Positions 24,307 through 31,536 of a stretch of 64,000 nt of DNA are shown here, one piece after another. Location: contig CP001769.1 of the NCBI GenBank assembly GCA_000024525.1, forward strand, positions 5,675,001-5,739,000, given 5' to 3'. Under the pieces are notes generated by a model that was given only the letters and a program-made list of their open reading frames with translations, had not been told where the DNA came from and ran no database searches. Source of the DNA: Spirosoma linguale DSM 74. Lineage in GTDB: Bacteria > Bacteroidota > Bacteroidia > Cytophagales > Spirosomataceae. Numbering within the stretch: position 1 is the first letter of the stretch; every line of letters starts with the position of its first letter. The position numbers were made by a program, and so were the translations under genes.

Positions 24307-25530
24307 TTAGGGCGTTACCGTTGGTAGCTTGGCCATCTGGTCCGGAGTGCTATCGCGGTCGCCGGATACTGGTCCGCGGGAAGCCGGCGTGCCGTAGAGC
24401 AGGATACCTGCTACGTGGGGCGTTGCCATTGAGGTACCACTGATAGTCCGGTAACCGCCCGAACGCCAGGTCGACAGCACATCGACACCCGGTGCGCACC
24501 AGTCGATGGGCGGATTGCCGTAGTTGGAGAACGACGCAAATTTATCGTTATAGTCGTGGGCCGAAACCGTATACACGTTGGGGTGTTCCGTACGGCCCGG
24601 AGAGGAGTTATTGGCATTCTGCGACTCGTTGCCTGCAGCCAGTGCAAACAGGATTCCTTTGCTGGCTGCTCCTTTTACCGCTTCATCGATCGGCGTATAA
24701 ACGGGTCCGCCCAGACTCATGTTCACTACATCGCCCGCTGCACCGGCCGTGGCAACGTAGTCGATACCGGCAATAACACCGGAGTAAGAACCACTCCCCG
24801 TCGCCGATAATACCTTCACGGCGATTACTTTTACGCCCGGCGCAACACCCACTACACCAAAGTTATTGTCTTTAGCGCCAATGGTACCGGCCACGTGCGA
24901 GCCATGTCCGTTGTCGTCGTCGGCATCGCGACGTGGGTTATTGAAATTACGGCACAGCGGCAGGTCGACATTCAGGTCGGGATGATCGAAATCAATACCT
25001 GTATCCAGCACCCAGGCCTTATGTGAACCCGTATAGGTTCGAACGCCACCCACCCGGCTAATTCCCCAGGGTATAGTCTGCGCTCCTATCGTTATGGCAG
25101 TACCAGTTGGCACGGCCAGTGACACAACCTGATCGGGTACGATACTGGCAATGAACGGCAGTCGCTGCAGCCGGGCCAGTTCGGCGGCTGTTAGTTCAAC
25201 GGCAAAGCCCCGGATCGCCGTTGTGTACACCTCCTGGGTTTTGCCGGCAATATCGGCTCCTACCAGTCGGGAAATCAGCCCCTGCATCTGTTGTACCCGG
25301 GCATCATACGCTCCGGCATTGTCGGGCAGCGAGCGGGTAATGAGTGGGTCGGCTTTAAAGGTAACAATGTACTTCTGCACATCGGCAGCGGCCCGCGCCG
25401 ACCCTGTCTGACTACCATAACGAACCACATCATCCGGCTGACGCTGGAACGTATCCGTGGGCTGACAGGCCGCAAGTAACGCCGGAACTAACGCCGACCA
25501 TAGAACTTTTTTCAGGGAGTGATTGAACAT
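24307..25530 (-). CDS. Subtilisin-like S8 serine protease lipoprotein
   Basis: 407 residues. A lipoprotein signal (LLAACQP) is followed by an inhibitor-I9-like propeptide (about residues 50-135, KYIVTFKADPLI then FAVELTAAELARLQRLPFIASIVPDQ) and an S8 catalytic domain. The triad is visible: Asp in VLDTGIDFDHPDL, His in DDNGHGSHVAGTIG and Ser in SGTSMATPHVAG, with the oxyanion Asn in ALAAGNES. It resembles proteinase K/thermitase types. The domain ends soon after the Ser motif, with no sorting domain, so it is probably cell-attached through lipid. It is monocistronic by layout. Confidence 0.9.
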   Translation of the reverse strand: MFNHSLKKVLWSALVPALLAACQPTDTFQRQPDDVVRYGSQTGSARAAADVQKYIVTFKADPLITRSLPDNAGAYDARVQQMQGLISRLVGADIAGKTQEVYTTAIRGFAVELTAAELARLQRLPFIASIVPDQVVSLAVPTGTAITIGAQTIPWGISRVGGVRTYTGSHKAWVLDTGIDFDHPDLNVDLPLCRNFNNPRRDADDDNGHGSHVAGTIGAKDNNFGVVGVAPGVKVIAVKVLSATGSGSYSGVIAGIDYVATAGAAGDVVNMSLGGPVYTPIDEAVKGAASKGILFALAAGNESQNANNSSPGRTEHPNVYTVSAHDYNDKFASFSNYGNPPIDWCAPGVDVLSTWRSGGYRTISGTSMATPHVAGILLYGTPASRGPVSGDRDSTPDQMAKLPTVTP

Positions 25531-25674
25531 GATGACTGGAAATTAGATGAGTGAAACAAAGATGAGCGCACAAAAGCATGCTTTGCCAAGTTATACATAA
25601 GCTCAAAATAGCACAAGAAGATTATATCTATAGGGTTAAATAATATTTAATGGTATATCCGGACGGATTAGAAA

Positions 25675-25712
25675 ACATTAAGCAGGGTGTTGTAGAGGAG
25701 CTACGGGCAAGG
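25675..25712 (+). pseudogene. Remnant of a cysteine desulfurase 3' end
   Basis: GTTGTAGAGGAGCTACGGGC near 25690-25709 matches the 3' end of the downstream desulfurase gene (GTTGTAGAGGAGTTACGGGC near 26911-26930) with one change, and similarity extends leftward (ACATTAA versus CCATTAA). This looks like the tail of a deleted tandem copy. Confidence 0.5.
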
Positions 25713-25821
25713 AGCGGGTTAATATGTCAGATGAACCCGCTCAGCGTGTATCTTTACTCTATGATTTACCTCATCGGCGGCCCGGCTCAATAACAACGCT
25801 ACGACCAAGCTGGACCCGCGT

Positions 25822-26940
25822 GTGCTGGACACGATGATGCCGTTTCTAACCGACAACTTCGCCAATGCCGCCAGTACACACCCGTTTGGCATATCGGCGC
25901 ACGAAGCGGTCAAAACAGCCCGGCAGCAGGTGGCCGACCTGTTAGGCTGCGAAACCCACGAGCTGGTGTTTACCTCAGGGGCTACCGAAGCCATTAACCT
26001 GGCCATTAAAGGCGTTGCGGAAAATTACAGTAGCAAGGGTAAACATATCATCACCGTCCAAACCGAGCACAAAGCCGTGCTGGATGTTTGTGTTTATCTG
26101 GAAAAGCGCGGTTATGAGGTTACCTATCTGCCCGTTCAGCCCGATGGCTTGTTAGACCTGGCGGTGTTGCAAGCCGCCATCCGCCCCGACACGATTTTAG
26201 TATCGGTCATGTTGGTCAACAACGAAACCGGCGTTATCCAGCCCATCGAGCAAATTGCCGACATCGCCCATGAAGCGGGGGCTTTTTTCATGACCGATGC
26301 CACACAGGCTGTGGGTAAACTGCCGATTGATGTGGATAAGTACAATATAGATTTACTAGCCTTCTCAGGACACAAGTTCTACGGCCCGAAAGGCGTGGGT
26401 GGCCTGTTTGTCCGCCAACGACGACCCAACAAGGTGAAGCTGGAAGCCCTCCTGCACGGCGGTGGTCACGAACGTGGATTGCGTAGCGGTACCCTCAACG
26501 TGCCGGGTATTGTGGGTATCGGCAAAGCCGCTGAACTCGCCCGGCTGGAAATGGCTGGCGCAAAGGAGACCGGTACGCCGGAGCGACAACGTATTGAGTC
26601 GTTACGTAACAAATTAGAAACGGCCTTGCTGACGATTCCGGGTACACGGATTAATGGCTCACCCTCGAACCGATTGTACAACGCTACCAACATCTATTTC
26701 GAAAACTGTGATTCGGACGCGTTGATTATGGGGCTGGAAGGCATCGCCGTGTCTAATGGTTCGGCTTGTACGGCGGCCTCTATTGACCCCTCGCACGTGC
26801 TGCTGACCATGGGCCTGACCGAAATCGAAGCCTTCTCCTGCCTGCGGTTCAGCCTCGGTCGGTTTAACACCGAAGCCGACGTGGTAGCAACGGTTGACGC
26901 CATTAAAGGGGTTGTAGAGGAGTTACGGGCACTGGTATGA
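25822..26940 (+). CDS. Cysteine desulfurase (NifS/IscS class V aminotransferase), 5' end damaged
   Basis: 372 residues as given from a GTG at 25822. The PLP lysine lies in SGHKFYGPKGVGG, substrate blocks are ATEAINLAIKG and HGGGHERGLRSGTLN, and the active Cys lies in NGSACTAAS. The enzyme takes sulfur from cysteine for Fe-S or thio-modification. Homologues start MIYLDNNATT. Here ATG ATT TAC CTC occurs at 25761-25772, but a 16-nt insertion follows before AATAACAACGCTACG, so the natural start is out of frame and stops at a TAA. The frame used here has a TGA at 25762 and no ATG before residue 5. The protein is either made from the GTG, lacking about 15 residues, or is not made. Confidence 0.75.
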   Translation: MLDTMMPFLTDNFANAASTHPFGISAHEAVKTARQQVADLLGCETHELVFTSGATEAINLAIKGVAENYSSKGKHIITVQTEHKAVLDVCVYLEKRGYEVTYLPVQPDGLLDLAVLQAAIRPDTILVSVMLVNNETGVIQPIEQIADIAHEAGAFFMTDATQAVGKLPIDVDKYNIDLLAFSGHKFYGPKGVGGLFVRQRRPNKVKLEALLHGGGHERGLRSGTLNVPGIVGIGKAAELARLEMAGAKETGTPERQRIESLRNKLETALLTIPGTRINGSPSNRLYNATNIYFENCDSDALIMGLEGIAVSNGSACTAASIDPSHVLLTMGLTEIEAFSCLRFSLGRFNTEADVVATVDAIKGVVEELRALV

Positions 26941-26980
26941 TTTAATCTGGTAATTTTACGCTTACACGAACAAAGAGGCT

Positions 26981-27211
26981 ATGGTACTTTCTGATAAGGC
27001 AGTCGATTATTTAGAACAACAGATTCCTGAACTAGTCTCCATTGCTACGCGGCAGGCTTATTGGCAAACGCTGGCTTCCGGCGATAGTGTTCTGGTTGCC
27101 GAGAACGGGCAAATTATAGAAGTAAAACCTGATGGTTCACGTACGTATGTGAAAACCGTCGACAAGCCCAAAGCCGTTACCCAAAAGCATTTCCGCATTC
27201 CGAAAGCATGA
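26981..27211 (+). CDS. Small protein, likely antitoxin-like partner of a broken ATPase toxin
   Basis: 76 residues, predicted soluble: MVLSDKAVDYLEQQIPEL is helical, SVLVAENGQIIEVKPDGS is strand-like, and the tail is basic (KHFRIPKA). Its stop overlaps the start of the next ORF as ATGA, the translational coupling usual for toxin-antitoxin pairs. The next ORF begins like a zeta-toxin/AAA kinase, so this is probably its antitoxin or chaperone-like partner (inference from order only). I do not recognise a named family. Confidence 0.55.
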   Translation: MVLSDKAVDYLEQQIPELVSIATRQAYWQTLASGDSVLVAENGQIIEVKPDGSRTYVKTVDKPKAVTQKHFRIPKA

Positions 27212-27318
27212 TTAAACGAATGCGGATGTTTGCCGGGCCAAACGGTTCGGGAAAGAGTACGGTAAAGTCGGTCATTGACCCCAATATGCTGCACAACGTC
27301 GGTAGACCACCGTTATAA
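27208..27318 (+). pseudogene. Truncated zeta-toxin/AAA-like P-loop ATPase
   Basis: Only 36 codons remain: MIKRMRMFAGPNGSGKST carries a full Walker A (GPNGSGKST), followed by VKSVIDPNMLHN. The reading then enters the REP-like repeat (AACGTCGGTAGACC) and stops. Zeta-like toxins are about 190-280 residues, so more than 80% is missing. Insertion of, or recombination at, the repeat block is the likely cause. Confidence 0.65.
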
Positions 27319-27348
27319 TAGAACCACTGGTATCTCACCCACCCCACT

Positions 27349-27579
27349 GTCCCGTAGGGACATAACAGCACAGCGTCGGTAGCCCATCGTTACAATATAA
27401 CCAACGGCATTTCCCGTTGTCCCGTAGGGACATAAAAGCGTGCGTCGGTAGACCGTTATTACAATATAACCAACGACATCTCACCCGTTGTCCCGTAGGG
27501 ACATAATAGCCAAAGGCGTCGCTAGCCCGCCGTTACGGTAGATATTTTGCATCCCGAATTTATTTTGTCCCGTAGGGAC
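27349..27579 (+). repeat. REP-like palindromic repeats upstream of a Y1 transposase
   Basis: The palindrome GTCCCGTAGGGAC occurs at 27349-27361, 27419-27431, 27490-27502 and 27567-27579, spaced about 70 bp. Between copies the text is also repeated (GCGTCGGTAG, then TACAATATAACCAACG). The structure fits REP/BIME arrays mobilised by RAYT transposases. Confidence 0.75.
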
Positions 27580-27610
27580 AATACAAATCACCCTCCATAA
27601 CCCGCCGATT

Positions 27611-28072
27611 ATGCCCAATACCTATACTCAAATACACCTTCAATTAGTCTTCGCGGTTAAACACCGGACTGCCGTAATAAACCCTGGCTGGAAATACGAT
27701 CTGTATAATTACATAACCGGTATTATCCAGAACCATAAACATAAGCTACTCGCCATCAATGGCGTGCCTGATCACATTCACATTCTGATTGGGATGCGCC
27801 CTACACAATCCCTTTCCGATTTGATGCAGGATATTAAACAAAGCTCATCAAAATGGATTAACGAACAACAGTTGACCGTCGGGCGTTTCGCCTGGCAGGA
27901 GGGATATGGTGCGTTTTCGTATGGAAAGAGCCTATTACCTGCCGTTATCAACTACATCGAGAATCAGGAAGAGCATCACCAAACGCGCACATTTTTAGAA
28001 GAGTACCGCCGGTTTTTAAATGTTTTTGGCATTGAGTACGACGAACAATATCTATTCAAACCGCTTGAATAA
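27611..28072 (+). CDS. IS200/REP-associated Y1 transposase (RAYT-like)
   Basis: 153 residues, normal length for the family. The HUH motif is HIH at residues 55-57 (VPDHIHILIG) and the catalytic tyrosine is Y115 in INYIENQEEHH. The WQEGYGAFSYGKS block is typical of IS200/TnpA_REP. Y1 transposases cut single-stranded DNA at hairpins and form a 5'-phosphotyrosine. Four GTCCCGTAGGGAC palindromes lie just upstream and two just downstream, which suggests a domesticated RAYT acting on REP hairpins rather than a simple IS200. Frame and motifs look intact. Confidence 0.85.
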   Translation: MPNTYTQIHLQLVFAVKHRTAVINPGWKYDLYNYITGIIQNHKHKLLAINGVPDHIHILIGMRPTQSLSDLMQDIKQSSSKWINEQQLTVGRFAWQEGYGAFSYGKSLLPAVINYIENQEEHHQTRTFLEEYRRFLNVFGIEYDEQYLFKPLE

Positions 28073-28140
28073 TGTATCGTCCCTCCAGGACGAAGGCGAG
28101 CAGGGCCGTCGTTATAGTAGAACCAACATCATTCCCTCAC

Positions 28141-28237
28141 GTCCTGTAGGGACATAATAGCCAAGGGCGTTGCCGGGCCGTCGTTCCGGTAGAAGAGCCA
28201 ATACATCCCTCTACAAGATCCACCGTCCCGTAGGGAC
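28141..28237 (+). repeat. REP-like palindromes downstream of the Y1 transposase
   Basis: GTCCTGTAGGGAC (28141-28153, one change) and GTCCCGTAGGGAC (28225-28237), each followed by ATAATAGC/ATAACAGC as in the upstream copies. Confidence 0.7.
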
Positions 28238-28285
28238 ATAACAGCGTAGCATCGGTAGAGGGAAAAATAATGGTGAACCGAACAT

Positions 28286-28325
28286 CGTGCCGTAGGTACG
28301 ATACAAATTGCGTACCTACGGCACG
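28286..28325. repeat. Second hairpin family, GTGCCGTAGGTACG
   Basis: CGTGCCGTAGGTACG (28286-28300) pairs with CGTACCTACGGCACG (28311-28325). The same sequence recurs near 34605, 40206 and 40256-40309. Confidence 0.65.
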
Positions 28326-28426
28326 CTTACCATCCGGGCAACTACTGCTACTACCGTAACGACGGCCCGGCAACGCTCCGCTGTTCTAGCCCTACGGGCT
28401 GTGCATGTCGGCCAATTAGTAACCAG

Positions 28427-28696
28427 GAAACGACTAGAACATTAGCAGTAACTGGGGCTGAATATGCAGGTGAGCATCACTTACAACTACACGTTTCTGA
28501 TGGCACTTCCCAAGTAGTTAACGTTGGGCCATTTTTACAGAATCACCCTCATTCCCAACATAATAAATACCGCCGGTTGGCCAATTTCAAACGCTTTTGA
28601 ATCGAACGAGGTAATATGGTCTGGTGCCGCGACTGGGATTTGATTTTCCCCGTCTCCCAACTGCATCAGGGGTATGTTGGCCGAGCGATGGATTGA
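28427..28696 (+). pseudogene. DUF2442 protein remnant with an internal stop
   Basis: The frame reads RTLAVTGAEYAGEHHLQLHV, SDGTSQVVNVGPFLQNHPHS and KYRRLANFKRF, then a TGA at 28598-28600, then IERGNMVWCRDWDLIFPVSQ, LHQGYV and a stop at 28694. This matches the DUF2442 layout (V-A-Y-GY-L-L-F-DG, VDF-PFL, FK-F-IE-G-W-DWDL-FP). No start codon is found upstream, and the repeat block lies there, so the 5' end is lost and the gene is dead. The TGA replaces the CGC (Arg) of the related tail at 29642-29776. Confidence 0.6.
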
Positions 28697-28717
28697 TCTA
28701 ACTCTTTGTAGGGTTTC

Positions 28718-29107
28718 CTACCATATCACTTCCACAAAAGCAGAGGCAGTAATATCAGGATCATTGGTAATTACAGGAAGATCGTATTGTCGGGCTGTGG
28801 CCGCAATAAGTCGGTCATGTAGTTCTGGTATATCGGTCATTGGAAGACTTGCTTCAATGATGCTCAACGTAAGTGGCTCAAACGTATACGTTGGATATTT
28901 ATTGATGTGTTGCTGTAAATCGACCAGAGAAACGTCGATACGCCCTTTGGCAAATAAAAAGCTGATCTCAACCGCAACAAAAGCCGGGATTATTATCGAG
29001 GTAAGGCCAAGGTCGGCAGATTGGAAAAGCTGTTTGATGGCCAGGGGCATTTTGCGCTTGCTTAGATACAGCACAATAGCCATTGTATCGGTAACATACT
29101 GACTCAT
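28718..29107 (-). CDS. PIN-domain toxin (VapC-like ribonuclease)
   Basis: 129 residues of the PIN fold. Acidic metal-site residues appear as D7 (VTDTMAIVLYL), E47 (AVEISFLFAKG), D98 (LHDRLIAATA) and D115 (VITNDPDI). VapC toxins cleave tRNA or rRNA when freed from antitoxin. The start overlaps the antitoxin gene by 4 bp, the usual TA order. It lies in the scarred accessory island. Confidence 0.87.
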   Translation of the reverse strand: MSQYVTDTMAIVLYLSKRKMPLAIKQLFQSADLGLTSIIIPAFVAVEISFLFAKGRIDVSLVDLQQHINKYPTYTFEPLTLSIIEASLPMTDIPELHDRLIAATARQYDLPVITNDPDITASAFVEVIW

Positions 29108-29337
29108 TCTTTTGGAAATCGCTGGTCAAAATCGGCGAACTCGTCTTCAAGGTGCTGTTGTTGGCGAGTGTTTAACATACTTAACTCTTGCCGGACACTA
29201 TCTATGTCATAAGGCTGCTGCTCAACCACCCTACGACGGAGAAATAACACAAAATCGGCCACCTCACTAAGGTACTGCTGAGGCAATCCTTTAATGCCCT
29301 CCGCAATCAGTTGCTCATAGTTGGGTGCTGTGTTCAT
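29104..29337 (-). CDS. VapB-like antitoxin (DUF2281-like)
   Basis: 77 residues: EGIKGLPQQYLSEVADFVLFLRRRV is a DUF2281-like amphipathic segment found in antitoxins paired with PIN or RelE toxins, and the acidic tail (EDEFADFDQRFPKE) likely wraps the toxin. It precedes the PIN gene with a 4-bp overlap, which implies coupled translation and probable autoregulation. Confidence 0.75.
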   Translation of the reverse strand: MNTAPNYEQLIAEGIKGLPQQYLSEVADFVLFLRRRVVEQQPYDIDSVRQELSMLNTRQQQHLEDEFADFDQRFPKE

Positions 29338-29475
29338 TACGCTGTTCGGTTTGCTGTCAGCAAGATAACAAAAATTTGGGGTAGTTGGGTCTGTTTCTCT
29401 GTGCGGCTATCTTTCCAAGGCGAAGAAATTTGGTTAGGTTAGGTTAGATGGCCGGAATGCCAAGCACGCATAACA

Positions 29476-29658
29476 ATGGGCTACATCAAAGAACTAGTAG
29501 GGATTGATTTTGAGATTAACGGCAAGCCGTTAACCGATCAGCAAAAAATAACCCTCACTGCCTTTATCAAAGCTGATAAAGTCCAGAGGGCGTTACAGGC
29601 ATCTTCTCGCAAAAAGCAGGCAGAAAGCAAAAGCCCAATAAAGCCTCACTCGGTTTAG
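29476..29658 (+). CDS. Small hypothetical protein
   Basis: 60 residues: GYIKELVGIDFEINGKPLTDQQKITLTAFIKADK followed by a Lys/Ser-rich basic tail. The first part has a plausible folded composition; no family is recognised. It ends just before a DUF2442 tail in another frame, so the tail of this ORF may itself be a scar product. Confidence 0.4.
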   Translation: MGYIKELVGIDFEINGKPLTDQQKITLTAFIKADKVQRALQASSRKKQAESKSPIKPHSV

Positions 29659-29776
29659 CCAACTCTTCAAGCGCTTCCGCATTGAGCGGGGCAACGTAGT
29701 CTGGGGCCGCGATTGGGATTTGATTTTTCCCGTCTCGCAACTGCATCAGGGATATGTTGGACCGGCGATTTATTGA
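29642..29776 (+). pseudogene. DUF2442 C-terminal fragment
   Basis: The frame after a TAA at 29639 reads LFKRFRIERGNVVWGRDWDL then IFPVSQLHQGYVGPAIY and stops. It is the same C-terminal block as at 28590-28696, without an N-terminus. The two fragments suggest a duplicated and decayed gene. Confidence 0.6.
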
Positions 29777-29777
29777 T

Positions 29778-30737
29778 TCATTCCTTAAACCGCTCCCGCA
29801 TGTGCCATCGAAAACTCTCTAATTTCGGGTAATGCACTTCGCCAAACGGCAATCGTAACGGCTGACCATGAAACTGCTTCAGGTTGTAAGGGCTTGCCAC
29901 GTTGTCAGCTAAAGAAGGCGAGACGACTACACGCAGGCGTTCATATACGCTAATCATTCCCTTATCGAAAGCGGTGTGCAGGTTCGGGCAAAGGGCGATG
30001 CCGTTGGTCACTTTATCGTCGCCGGAAACGCTGATTGGCACGATATGGCAGGCTTCGACTAATGAGCTACCATCCACAGCAATCACTTTCATGCCCGAAA
30101 TAGCGCAGGTAAAATCATAGACTTTAGGAACCAGTTTTTTGAACAGACCACCCCGAACAAAACGGGTTTCCTCGTCGTCGGTTGGTTGTAGTGGCGTGTA
30201 AGTTGCTTCCTTTTCATTCAGCAGGTACGTTTCCAGATCAAGCAAATAACTACGACCAGCATTTTTGATGCGAAGGAACTCAGCTTTTGTATCGGCGAAA
30301 TAATGATCAAGAAGTGTGTTCTTCAAGTACAGACGTGCGTAATCGTTTGTCAGCAGCATGAACAGGTCATCGGCGAAATAGGCATAATCAAGCCTTTCGC
30401 TTAATACATGCACACTTTTGATGTGTGAGTCAATAGTTGCTCCTGCCATAGGTTTCAAAAACCAGAAACCTTCACTCTGCATGTAGAAAAACGGCTGCGT
30501 GAAATCGTCTTTATGCGCCGTTGGAACCAGCAGCGAGAAGTTTTCTTTGAAGGTAGCCACCAACTCGGGCGTAATAGTTACCCGGTTCTCGGTGATTAAC
30601 CGCTTCTCTATCAGTTCGAGAAGGGTAATCAGAAAAACAGGTTTGTGAGGAGCTTTGCCGTATGGAGTGCCACCCTGCTTAAGCTTCGTAAATTTTCGGG
30701 TGTAGACAGCCAGTTGAGTCTGGTCAAAAAGAGGCAT
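29778..30737 (-). CDS. HNH endonuclease, possible modification-dependent (SBD-like) restriction enzyme
   Basis: 319 residues. The N-terminal half (residues about 25-175) resembles the DNA-binding domain of phosphorothioate-dependent (ScoMcrA/SprMcrA-like) restriction enzymes: GKAPHKPVFLITLLELI corresponds to the usual APHKPLLLL block, and FFYMQSEGFWFLKP to the PFWRLQ-DG-W block. The C-terminal half holds an HNH_2-type nuclease: EACHIVPISVSGDDKVTNGIALCPNLHTAFDKG with HIVP, the GxALCxxxH segment and the last His. It probably cuts foreign DNA bearing a base or backbone modification. No methylase or dnd gene is adjacent, as expected for type IV systems. The modification recognised is inference. 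Confidence 0.78.
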   Translation of the reverse strand: MPLFDQTQLAVYTRKFTKLKQGGTPYGKAPHKPVFLITLLELIEKRLITENRVTITPELVATFKENFSLLVPTAHKDDFTQPFFYMQSEGFWFLKPMAGATIDSHIKSVHVLSERLDYAYFADDLFMLLTNDYARLYLKNTLLDHYFADTKAEFLRIKNAGRSYLLDLETYLLNEKEATYTPLQPTDDEETRFVRGGLFKKLVPKVYDFTCAISGMKVIAVDGSSLVEACHIVPISVSGDDKVTNGIALCPNLHTAFDKGMISVYERLRVVVSPSLADNVASPYNLKQFHGQPLRLPFGEVHYPKLESFRWHMRERFKE

Positions 30738-30928
30738 AAATTCCAGGAAATTGAACAGGTAAATATAGCGTGGTCCCAGCCAACCTTTCGGCCTTATTTT
30801 ATTCGCTATCTTTAACAGAGCCTTTTGTTTACCCTCATTTCAACAGAACCGCCAATAAAGTCAAACCCCAAACGCGGTATTAATTGCCCAAAATTGTCTT
30901 TACTAAACGTACTTAGCTAAACCAACAC

Positions 30929-31507
30929 ATGAACAGACGGGAAGCACTATCGCGGGTTAGCCTGATGCTGGGCGGAACCCTCTCGGCCCCGACGCTGCTG
31001 GCCTTTGACCGCTGGAGCCGGGTGCCCGGTGAAGGAGCAAAAATTGATGCGCTCATACCAGCCAGCCAGCCCTTATCCCTGAATGAAGAACAGCGTGAAG
31101 TAATTGCCCGCGTGGCTGAACTGATCATACCTAAAACGGATACGCCCGGTGCCATCGACACGGGTGTTCCGGCCTTTATTGAACTGATGCTGCGCGATGG
31201 CTACACCAAACCTGTGCAGGATACGTTTCTGGCGGGTCTCGGTGATCTGGCGGGCAAAGGACTCCTGACCGCTTCGCCCGATCAGCAAACAAGACTCCTT
31301 AAACAGGTTGAAGCCGATGCGCTGGCCAACGCCAAAGCCGGTTCCGTATCGTTCTGGCAACTGATCAAAGAGCTGACCGTCTGGGGGTATTTCACCTCGG
31401 AAGCGGGCATTAAGTCATCGTTCGACTACCAGCCGAACCCGGGGAAATTCGAGGCCATCAAGATCAGGCCGGGTCAGAAAGATTTCATGTACGGCAACCA
31501 GGTTTAA
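30929..31507 (+). CDS. Gluconate 2-dehydrogenase subunit 3-family protein
   Basis: 192 residues with a Tat-like signal (NRREALSRVSLMLGGTLSAPTLLA). The subunit-3 domain is shown by LNEEQREVIARVAELIIPKTDTPGAIDTGVPAFIELML. These small subunits help export and stabilise the flavoprotein partner, which lies 29 bp downstream. The Tat signal here likely carries the GMC partner across in a piggy-back fashion, as that protein has no signal of its own. Confidence 0.9.
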   Translation: MNRREALSRVSLMLGGTLSAPTLLAFDRWSRVPGEGAKIDALIPASQPLSLNEEQREVIARVAELIIPKTDTPGAIDTGVPAFIELMLRDGYTKPVQDTFLAGLGDLAGKGLLTASPDQQTRLLKQVEADALANAKAGSVSFWQLIKELTVWGYFTSEAGIKSSFDYQPNPGKFEAIKIRPGQKDFMYGNQV

Positions 31508-31536
31508 TCACATTCACGACGTCGATCATTCACTAT

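Noticed and set aside
27349..28237. Regularly spaced repeats that might be a CRISPR array
   Set aside because: The repeated unit is a 13-bp palindrome with related, not unique, sequence between copies, and no cas genes are near. The Y1 transposase points to REP elements.
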